Source: Onthophagus taurus (Eukaryota > Arthropoda > Insecta > Coleoptera > Scarabaeidae). From it: a stretch of 64,000 nucleotides of DNA. Below, one piece after another: positions 12,660 through 39,100 of the stretch. A program made the translations under genes and the position numbers. The DNA lies in assembly GCF_036711975.1 (NCBI RefSeq), contig NC_091970.1:751501-815500 (forward strand), given 5' to 3'. The notes below the pieces were generated by a model that worked only from the letters and a program-made list of their open reading frames with translations, was not told the origin of the DNA and did no database searches. Position 1 is the first letter of the stretch; each line of letters starts with the position of its first letter.

Positions 12660-14060
12660 CAGCTATTATTCTTTCAATGACAGCTAAAACAGGTTAGGTT
12701 GAGATTTAGCGCCATCTATTGAGTTATCTCGAAAATAAAAATTTAAAAATTCAAATTTAATTGTAATTGCAACATTTTAAACGTAAACTTTCAAAATTTA
12801 TTTTATTTTATTGTTTAATCAAATTTTTGTTTCTTTCGACGTGTTTATTAATACTATTTCGATATTCCATTGAAACGACAGCGGCGAAATGAGCGCCATC
12901 TATCGGGCTATTTTTACATAATAATAATAATTTTTTTTTAATTTTAAACTTAATTCTAATTATTAATTAATTAATTTTCAAAATTTAATTATTTCTAAGA
13001 CGTCTTTATGTGTTTTAATTAAATTTGTTTCTTTTGACATATTTATTAATATTTTTTCGATATTTCATTGAAACGACAGCGACGAAATCAGCGCCATCTA
13101 TTGGGCTATTCTTTACATAATAAATAAATTTTTAATTTCATTTAATTCTAATTATTAATTAATTAATATTTGAAAGATATTTTCTAAATTTAATTATTTT
13201 TAAGACGTCTTTATGTGTTTTAATTAAATTTGTTTCTTTTGACATATTTATTAATTCTTTTTCGATATTGGATTGAAACGACAGCGACGAAATCAGCGCC
13301 ATCTATTGAGCTATTCTTTACATAATAAATAAATTTTTAATTTCATTTAATTCTAATTATTAATTAATTAATATTTGCAACATTTTTTCAAAATTTAATT
13401 ATTAATGACGTCTCTGTGTTTTAATTAAATTCTTGTTTCTTTTGACGCGTTTATTAAAACTTTTTCATTGAAACGACAGCGGCGCCATCTATCGGGCTAT
13501 TTTTTATATAACAATAAACATTTTTAATTTCAAAGTTAATTCTAATTATTATTAATTAATATTCGAAAGATATTTTCAAAATTTAATTATTTCTGTGACG
13601 TCTTTATGTGTTTTAATTAAATTTTTGTTTCTTTTGACGTATTTATTAATACTTTTTCGATGTTTCATTGAAATGACAGCGCCATCTATCGGGCTATTTT
13701 TTATATAAGAATGAAAATTTTTAATTCCAAATTTAATTCTAATTAATATTTAAAAAATATTTTCAAATGACGTCGTTATGTATTTCAATTAAATTCTTGT
13801 TTCTTTTGACACATTTATCAATTATTTTTCGATATTTCATTGAAATGACAGCGGAATCAGCGCCATCTATCGGGCTATTTTTAATATAATAAAAATTTTT
13901 AATTTCATTTAATTCTAATTATTAATTAATTAATATTTGAAAGATATTTTCAAAATTGAATTATTAGCGACGTCTTTACGTGTTTTGATTATTTTTTAAG
14001 ATTATTTTTGTGTATTCTGATAATAAAATTTTCCATTTAGCGCCACCTATTGATTTTTTT
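12660..14060. repeat. Tandem ~190 bp array with one GCGCCATCTA per unit
   Basis: Motif starts are at about 12709, 12893, 13091, 13296, 13482, 13679, 13860 and 14040; the last is GCGCCACCTA. Spacings are 184, 198, 205, 186, 197, 181 and 180 bp. Here the whole unit is recognisable: a CATTGAAACGACAGC block, then GCGCCATCTATCGGGCTATT, a TAATTCTAATTATTAATTAA block, a GACGTCTTTATGTG block and a TTGTTTCTTTTGAC block. This is the younger, better conserved end of the motif series that begins near 8.5 kb. No ORF is present. Confidence 0.88.
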
Positions 14061-15750
14061 GTAAATAAAATGTTTGACGTTTCTCGTTAATGTTGTCTTT
14101 TAGTGTTTTTTCGCATTATTTTTCCATTTAGTGTTGTGTTAAATGTTTTATTCGAGTGTTTAAAGGTAGTTTGTTGTAACAATTCCATTCATTAATTTGA
14201 AACTAATTAAAATCGGTTAAATAAAATTGTTAATCATGAAGCAATCATCCAAGTTTTAAACACTTTTCTTAAATTAAACGTTTTAAAAATTGTTTTAAAA
14301 GTAACAAATATTTATTTATAACAATGTGAAAGAAATGTTCTTTAGTAATTCGCTTTTAAATAATTTATTGCTTAAAAAATTGGAATCTTGTTCGAGATTT
14401 TCTTCAATTATTTTACAGGTTTCTGTAATTATTGCTAATAATGACCAAAAATTCATTTTGTTATAAATATTTATTCATTAAAAAAAATGTCATTATTATT
14501 GTTGTTTGTCTTTGTAGCAATAATTTCTTTTTAAAAATAAATTTTTTCTTGTTATTATTACTATAATTATTATTTCCTGAAGTCGAATTTTATTGTTTCA
14601 ATTTAAAAAAATTTCCCGCTTATTTATTAATATTAAAAAATGAGTATAAACGATGCAATTGTTAATGTAATTCAATAATTTGATAAAAAAATAATTTGTT
14701 TAAGTAATAAATAAGCGAAAAATTGAAAATTGCCTCCAGAAAAATAACTCTTAGACCATTATCGTTTTTAAATTTGTTTAAAAAAAAATGTTTCGAGAAA
14801 AATTTGTGCGTTTTTTCAAATATACCAACGACCGACATAAAATTTGTGCGTTATTCAAAACTTTCGTTCCCAAAAAAATAATCAAAAATAAACGATCAAA
14901 CGGAATCCGTCCCAATCTAATATCTCCCCCCAAAAAATCCCGATATTAATTAATTAATCAATTCAAAAGAAAAATCAAATAAACAAAAACATTTTTTTTG
15001 TCTTTTTTTATAATATTTATGCATTTTTTCTTCATTATGTCTCAATTATGTCCATCAAGTTCATCATGTTAGTTTATTTATAATATTTTTTGTTGTCATC
15101 ATCATTTTTTTATCATAAAATAAACCCCATTTAAAATATTTTTAACAATTAATACTCCGGAAAAATTTTTATTATTATCTTTATATCCTTATTTCTTCCG
15201 GTTTTAGAAATACAAAAAAAAATCAACTCAAATCCCCGAGATTAATCTCAAATTGTATATAAAAACGTGTATTATTTCATGTGTTGTGTATTTTTATGTT
15301 TTAAAAGGAAGAAAAAATGAAAACCCACCCCTAAAAGCATTTCGAGATTTCATTAACCGATTTTAAGTCGCTTATTTTGTATTATTTTCGTTTAAAGTTT
15401 TAGCAGGGACCAACGTAAAAACAAAGCTTTAATGAAAACGACTCAATCGCGGTTGATTAAAACCCCGAAATTATTTTCTTACATATCGTCACACTGTAAA
15501 CGGACAAATTCCTTTTTTAATTTATTAATTTTTAGAAGAGAAAGGATTATTCGTCCTGAATGTAACGATTTATAAGAACCCACCCCCTAAACGTTTTCAT
15601 TTTTTCTTCCAAACGTTAATACTTCAATTCGGACCCAAATCGCGTTTAAAAAAAAATTAATTAATCCTACCCTGTATTATATGTATCAATATATTAATAT
15701 ATTATTATTTTAATTTAATAAACAAGCACTGACTCCATATTAATTAATTC
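14061..15750 (-). other. 3' flank / probable 3' UTR of unc-104
   Basis: AT-rich sequence immediately downstream of the unc-104 stop codon. Several AATAAA-type signals exist on the minus strand, so the polyadenylation site cannot be chosen by eye. The part at 15.3-15.7 kb, with more mixed composition, is the most UTR-like. No other gene is seen. Confidence 0.45.
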
Positions 15751-31088
<15,338 letters not shown>

Positions 31089-31644
31089 TTCCTGGTCAGG
31101 TTAAAACCTAAACACAAAAGAACCAAATTTTATTATTATTTATTAATAGATTTTGTTTAAAAAGAAATTTTTTATCTTTATGGATAACAAAGAAATTAAA
31201 GATGGGGGAGACTCTTTCTTGCAGCATCATCAATGGGGAAAAATCAATATTGTGCAACTGCAACTCCACTACACATGCGTTTTAACGTAGCAACAAGTGT
31301 GTAATGTTAAAAATAAAAAAATTATTAATTTTTGTTGTTTTACCACGATTATTATTTGATATTATCTTAATTAATTGATGTGGTAACAAAAGTAATTAGA
31401 ATTTTGTTATCGTTTTGTTTAACATATGGTTAATTTTTTGTGATAAATCGATTAAAAGTGTTGAAATGAATCAAATTTGATCAATAAATTTAGTTAAAAA
31501 GGAATCTATTTCAACACAAAAAGAAACACAATGTAGATACGAGACGTAGTTAAGTATTGATCCATCATAATAAAACACAAAAAAGCACAAAAAAACTTTA
31601 AATATTCAAGCTTTTTATTTTTGAATCAATCAAATTGACTCACC

Positions 31645-32690
31645 TTTTTAAAACGACACCAAATCCCAATTAATCTTTCTACTTATTACGTTTAAGAGCG
31701 AATAAACGAACTACAACGATTTATACAAAATTAAAACTAAACTTTTCGACGAAATCAATTCAAAGCAACACACAATTTCGGGAAGTCGCAGCAGCCACGA
31801 CGACTACCAAGTGGATAACACTTTCGAGAGTCGACATTTCCGCCGCCAGTCAAAACCCGAAACGAGCTTGTACCCGTTCTAGGACTTTCCACCTAGTAGG
31901 ACAAGCAAGAGCGTGCGCGTTTTCCAGAAAACCCAAGATAATCAATACCGAACCGGACCAATCGCGAGTCAAGTTAACGAATCAATACTAAAACCGTATC
32001 TACGCAAGTTAGGTTTTTTTGGAACACCCTGTAGTTTGACTCGTGGATGACCCTTTAAGAATTAATCGATTTATAACAAAATTTTTATTTAAATTTATTA
32101 ACATGAAATTGTTTATTATTTATAAATAAATAAATTTAAAAAAAAATTATTGGGGTTGCTTAAAATATGGGGCGAAACGAATCAAAACCATAAAAAAGCA
32201 AGATTATAAAGGGTGATATCATATTGAGGCTCCAGCCAGTCTGACCGAGTGAGTCATCGTCGAGGTTTAAGGCCATAAACCGCCCCCGAAATGCGCAGGG
32301 TTAGTTAAAAAAATCAATGAACATGACCTAACGTACGTAGAGGCGCCTCCGCCATGTTTTATGCAATATTTTTCAGTTTCAATATTAATAAATCAAAATT
32401 TAATACGTATTATTTAAAAAAATGCCCAATAAATCACTTCTTTATGTTATCCAACACACATTAAAATATAAATAATTAAAATAAATTAAAATTATAAATG
32501 AATAAACAAAACCTAACCTCACTTTTTTTCTTATTAATTTAGTGGGCGTTAAAATTAATGACGCGGAATTTTTTTAATGTGTAATGATCAACCGGGCGAT
32601 GCTTGAATTAATTAATGTTGTTATAATTATTACTTACCTAGTTTTTAAGGAGGAAATTGACTAAAATCGACGTCGGACGTACATCAAAAC
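31645..32690 (-). promoter_or_regulatory. Probable unc-104 5' UTR exon(s) and promoter region
   Basis: Two donor-like sites exist upstream of the coding start: GTGAGTCAATT after 31645 (minus), with GC-richer sequence behind it (31.65-32.0 kb), and GTAAGTAATAAT after about 32639. The coding exon is preceded by an acceptor (TTTTGTGTTTAG), so the ATG at 31088 lies in a second exon and the first exon is noncoding. Either or both donors could mark alternative first exons; the sequence cannot decide. Confidence 0.45.
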
Positions 32691-32978
32691 ACCACACTTT
32701 GACATTTCTGCTTTGTATTGATTTGACGTGCGCAGTGGTACCAATATAAAATTTCTCACTAAATTATTTAAGAAAAAAATTAATTTAAATTATATTAATA
32801 AAATTTATTATTAATAATTATTATTAGCTTTAATTTAAAGTAATTAAAACATTTATTGGTTTAAAAATCATTAAATAAGTGTTACCAACCTTTTTTTAAT
32901 CACCATTATTAAGTGAAATTGAGGTTATGTTAATAACAACAATCAAAAAGATGTTTTTTTTAAAACATTTTAACAAAA

Positions 32979-32984
32979 TTTATT
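32979..32984 (-). terminator. AATAAA polyadenylation signal, TTLL4
   Basis: AATAAA on the minus strand about 200 nt downstream of the predicted TTLL4 stop codon (33182-33184), with no competing gene between. Confidence 0.5.
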
Positions 32985-33181
32985 GTACTTACAAAAATAA
33001 AAAAGAAAGGATACAATAAATAAGGAAGTATACGGGAATACATAACGATTGTAAACGTGGAGTTGGCAGTGAATTGCTCTGCGAGCGTTTCTTTGAGCCT
33101 TTTTTAATATCTTTTCAAGTCTCTTCTTAATTCCTCTTCCTGAAATAAACATTATAAAAAAAATGGCATTTAAAAACATTT

Positions 33182-36100
33182 CTAGGATGTTGTTGCGATG
33201 AGCGGTTGAATCACATCAGACACTATAGGTTTCACAATACTCTCTTCCGTCTTCTTGTTGGACAGAGGAGCAGGGGTCGAACTCTGCGAGTCCTAAAATA
33301 ATACAACGAAATTATTAATGATAAGTTAAATCCATAAGCTAATTTCTAAAAAAAAACTAACACTTAAACAACGCAAGCTATTAAGTAGCTTGGATTTTCT
33401 ATAAAGATGCAGAGAAAAGAAGAATTCGTTACATTTTTCTGATTACAAAAATATGGGGTTAGATAGGTCTATTTCTTATTGTTTTAGAATAAAGCTAAAA
33501 ATAAACTTTTTTTAGTGTAGTCAAAGAATTAAAATTTACAGTTTCCTGTAATCCATTTTTTGTTTTTTTATGGTTGGCAATAAATAATTTGACGTTTACT
33601 GGAAAAATAAGTCAATAAATACAAAAACAAAACGTTGCGTTAAAATAGCGGATAACAACGAATAAAATTAATTTGACGTTTACAAAGTTAGGTTTTATTT
33701 TTGTGCATAATCACGTGGGAAATTAAAAATCCTTTAATTTGAGTCCAAACACGAGACAATTATCTTAAAAAACACCCGAGATATCACACATTTAATTTTG
33801 ACATAACCTCAAAAAAGTGACAACCGGAAGTTGGTGGTGTATGTTGTTTTTTAAGATAACTCGACCGAGTTTAGGCTCATTTTAAAGGGAATTTAATGTA
33901 GATTACGAATACGATGTTGGTTTAATTAAATTCTGTCAAAATAAAGACAAAATGGCGGATAATTCAATGAAAAATGATACGATTTGAACGAAATTAAGTT
34001 CGCGGGGACTTTTAAATAAAAATATAGAATTTCGCTATTATTTAATTAAAATTATTAATCAAGATGGCGCAAAATATCAAATAACATCAATTTGACGTTT
34101 ATAAAGTGATCCAAAAATAAAGTTTTTCGTTATTACTTATAAGATATCACTATGTTGCATATTTTTATTAGCCGCACGTCTCCAAAGACGGCTAAACCCG
34201 AATGATTCTAGTTCTAGGTTAAGTGTTAGTTATAGTAATAGTGCTAGTGTAAAACTAGAACTAACATTAGACTTAGAACTAGAAACATTAGTCACATCTT
34301 AGTCATTTATGGGTTTACATCAAAAATTTTTATCAAAAATATTCAAATCAGTTGAATGGTCCAGGAGATATTAAAATGTAAACATTTAAAACTAGAGACT
34401 ATGAACGACCTGAAAGTTTCTAGGTCTAGTGTTAGTTCTAGTGATAGTGCTACTATTATTGCTAGTTTTAGTTTAAACTAACACTTATTTTAAAATTTAT
34501 TTTCTAAAAATGTTTACTACAATTTCTAAAAGAAAACTTTTCTAAATCCTATCTAAAATGTTTACCTTCCCCTATTCATCTATTACTTTAATAAATTAAC
34601 CACAAAACACAAATTTTTAAAGTTCACAAACTTACGTCGATATTGAGAGTAAACTGTGTGGAAAACATCCACAACAAACTTTTTCGCCTTACAATTAAAA
34701 TTTTGGTTAATTTTGTACCGATTAATAAAACAATAATTTTCCTTTTCATTTTGTACAGGGGGTGGCCAAATAAGCATACAAAGTACAACCAAAGTAAGTG
34801 CTGGACAACCGTCCAGTTGATCAAGATACCCAACTGATCAAAACCATTAAATCTTCTTTCATCGATATTTTAGGTTAGGAACAAGATATCAAGGCACGGC
34901 TTTCACTATCTTGTTTAGGCTTCATTTTGCTATTTTTTCATATAAAAAAAATGCCAACAGATTTAACCTTTACAAAAAAAACTCACAATTTCAAATTTAT
35001 TAAATTCTAGACATGTCAAAATGACGTTTTATTAAACAAAAAGTCACTAGGTGTGTTATAATTATTTTTGCGTTTCATGTTGGTAACCATTTTTTTTTGA
35101 CGTTTAATTAAATTGTCAATAGAAACGATCGTCGGGCAAAAGATGGCGATAGTTAACTTTCTAGTTCTATACTCTGTTTTTCAACCAGGAGGAGTAAACG
35201 CGAAAGTCAGATTTACACTAGGAAAAATCACCAGAAAATATCACGCGGTAAATTTAAATTAATAATTATTTTTATTTATTTATTTACTTATTATTGTATT
35301 TATTTTCGTTTGTTATCGTCAACACTAAACATACAAATTAACATTGAAGTTATGAGTGTATTTATTTCAAAATATAATAAAGAAGGGTTTAAGAACACAA
35401 AATTTACAATAATGACACGAAACTTGTCAATAACCTAACCTTCAAATTCAAAATTGCCTGTGTGTGAACCTTCCTCGCATTCAACCAATCACGTGCAAGG
35501 TCAATCTGGTGACAAATTTAAAATACTCCTCCTGGTTTAAAAACAGAGTATAATTGCCAAAGAAACCTTCAAGGTATAATTAATGTTTGTAAACAAAACT
35601 AACCTTACCTAACATTCCTTCACGCTATAATTGACATTATAAAAGAAAACTTCACGCTATAATTGCCATTACTAATTGCCAAAGAAAACTTCATGGTATA
35701 ATTAATGTTTGTAAACAAAACTAACCTTACCTAACATTCCTTCACGCTATAATTGACATTATAAAAGAAAACTTCACGCTATAATTGCCATTACTAATTG
35801 CCAAAGAAAACTTCATGGTATAATTAATGTTTGTAAACAAAACTAACCTTACCTAACATTCCTTCACGCTATAATTGACATTACAAAAGAAAACTTCACG
35901 CTATAATTGCCATTACTAATTGCGGAAGAAAACTTCATGGTATAATTAATGTTTGTAAACAAAACTAACCTTACCGAACATTCCTTCACGCTATAATTGA
36001 CATTACAAAAGAAAACTTCACGCTATAATTGCCATTACAAATTGCCAAAGAATACTTCATGGTATAATTAATGTTTGTAAACAAAACTAACCTAACATTC

Positions 36101-39100
36101 AGCGTCTGAAGACACAGGGCTAAACCCGAAACTTAAAAATATACAACTTAGCGCTGAATAACAATTAAAACTAGAACTAACACTTGCACTAGAACTATAC
36201 TCTGTTTTTAAACCAGGAGGAGTAAACGCGAAAGTCAGATTTACACTGGAAAAAATCACCAGAAAATATCACTAGATATTTTGGCGGTAAATTTAAATTA
36301 ATAATTATTATTTATTTATTTACTTATTATTGTGTTTATTTTCGTTTGTTATCGTCAACACTATACATACAAATTAACATTGAAGTTATGAGTGTATTTA
36401 TTTCAAAATATAATAAAAAAAGGGTTTAAGAACACAAAATATACAATAATGACACGAAACTGTCGAATTATCAATTACCTAACCTTCAATTTCAAAATCA
36501 AAATTCAAAATTGCCTGAATACTCCTCCTGGTTTAAAAACAGAGTATAGTGTTAGTTCCAACTTTAGGTTTAGAAGTGACACTAAACGTAGAGCTAGAAA
36601 CATTCGAGTTCCTAAAATGTAATAATTCCAAATACCTGTCACAACTGTTGCTCAGTTCCTAGTGATATATAGCATAAATCCCGAAAATGTCAAAATAGGA
36701 TGGGGTTTCTTAATAAAATCAATTATAACCTAAGTACTAAAACTGATGGAGAAAGACGTTATGAATAAAAAATGATCCTAATGCATCAATAAATCATGAT
36801 CCACACTTATTTCATATTTATCTATCACATAAATTCCCAAAATGCATCAATATATACTTTTTTGTTATGTTAATACAGCGGAATTCCGATAAAAGCCACA
36901 TTTTTAAATTCAATACGGCGGTTACGCCACCTAGTGATCATCTTAGAAACTTGAAAATAATTTCCAGGATTTTCTCTTACCTACTTTAGTGGTTACATTT
37001 TTTACCGCTAGTCTCTATAAAGCAGTTTCTGAGATACAGTACTTTGCACGCTTATTTGGCCAACCTGTGCTTAAAAACACAAAAATTACTCACCTTTGAC
37101 ACATTACATTGAGAACCGACTTTCAAATGGATTTTTTGCGAACATAGCCTCTTTAAAACCGCAATTCCTAAAAAAAAAACATCAAAATGATTCACTTTAA
37201 ATAATTAATTTAGAAAAAATTAACCTTTTCCCCTTTTATTCTCGTACTTAGATTCCCAAGCATCGAATAATCGATTATAATATCTCGGCTCCATAAATTT
37301 GAAATAACAATGTGTTTTCGACGTCGGAAAAATCCTATCGAACGACCCTTTCACCGTCAATTCATCCTCAGCTTGTATTAATAATCGCACATCATCACCG
37401 GTTAACGTATCTAAAATCGTTCTAAGATACTCTCTATCTTCACATTGGACATAAAAGTTATGTTTTTGGATTTCACGTTTTGTAAGCGACCACGAGTATA
37501 ATTTCGGTTCGAAACAACCGATCGGTTTGTTCGGGTCAACTGGGAATCTATTCACTTTTGGTGGTAAATGAAATTGGGCCAAATCTAATAACGCTTTAAC
37601 CAACGGTCCTTTTACGTAAGCGTCCAAAGGGGAAGCACTGTGAAGACTCGGCGAAATGTTAACCTCTAATAACCAACACTTTAATTTGTCGTCTAATAAA
37701 ATATCAACACCAAATAGTTCGTAACAATTATAACGATTATTCATGTACTCCTTGGCAAGTTGGGTGATTGGAGATTCACCACAAATCATCGTTTTAATAA
37801 CTAAATCTTCCATTTTTTTCCATAAAACTTTTGTGTCGACTCCATCCTTTTCCATAAACTCCCACAGTTTCGATAAGGTCCATTTGTGTCCTTGACATGA
37901 AAACGCGTCTTCATTTGCTGTGTACTCACTTGAATATTTGTTAATGCTGTAATTTGTTAGGTGTTTATAACGATCTTGTAAGTCTTCGACTCTATGACTG
38001 TATTTGGCTTAAAACAAATTAAATTAATTTAAAAAAAATAAATAAGATTTAAAATTTACCACTTGCGAATCTTGCTAAACCTTCTGGGTAAAGATAAATT
38101 CGTAACGGGTTGAAACTTGTTACTAAAACGTATAAACGGAGATCAAATTTGCTGCCATTGATTAGGTAAGGGTTTGAAATGTAGCGTTGAACGACGAGGG
38201 ATTGTTTTTTAGGTAATTGGGACCATTTGTTTATCACTTTAATTCCGGTACCTCTTGCGGAAGCAGGCTAAAAATTTATTTTTTTAAATAAAGTTTAAAC
38301 GTCAATGTGACACAAATTCAATGTCACCAACTTCACAACAATTTGTCAAAATTAAACGTTAATTTTATGAAACGTCATGTTTTTTTTTACGAAAATTAAT
38401 TAATTTGTACTTTGTCCACGACTACTATTGAATTTGATTCCATAAATTAATTTTTTTAAATAAATTTTTGAATAAATCTTAAACGTCAGTGTGACACAAA
38501 TTCAATCAACGGTAACCAACTTCACAACAATTCGTCAAAATTAAATGTCAATTTTATGAAACGTCATGTTTTTTTTTACGAAAATTAATTAATTTATACT
38601 CTGTCCACGACTACTATTGAATTTGATTCCATAAATTAATTTTTTTAAATAAATTTTTGAATAAAGTTTAAACGTAAAAGTGATACAAATTCAATGTCAC
38701 CAACTGTAACCAACTTCACAACAATTCATCGAAATTAAATGTCAATTTTATGAAACGTCATATTTTTTCAATGTCATTTTCAAAAATGAAAAAATTAAAT
38801 TTTTATTGCAATAAACAGATATTACTTACCGGTTTGATGATAAATATTTCATTTCCGATTCCGCTTTTTTCCTCCCAACATTGTTTCAACATTCGTAAGT
38901 CTTGTGGGATCACAAATGATTGCGGCATGAATTCGAACTCTTTGTATCCGTGTATATACATCAATCGTTGGAGGTTCCGCCACAAGCGGTCTTTTCTGCC
39001 AATTTGGAACGTACCGGGAAAATGATTAAGCTTTTGCGTTTCTTTCAACGTTTGAAATTGCGGCGATCTCATGTGTTTTCCCCAACAACCCAACCAATCG

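Noticed and set aside
32970-33179. Minus frame containing RGIKKRLEKILKKAQRNARR near the TTLL4 end
   Set aside because: An acceptor-like TTTATTTCAG precedes it, so an alternative last exon is conceivable, but it falls after the in-phase TTLL4 stop and before the AATAAA; treated as 3' UTR.
36392-36622. 76-codon plus frame
   Set aside because: Lies mostly within a MITE unit; a by-product of the repeat.
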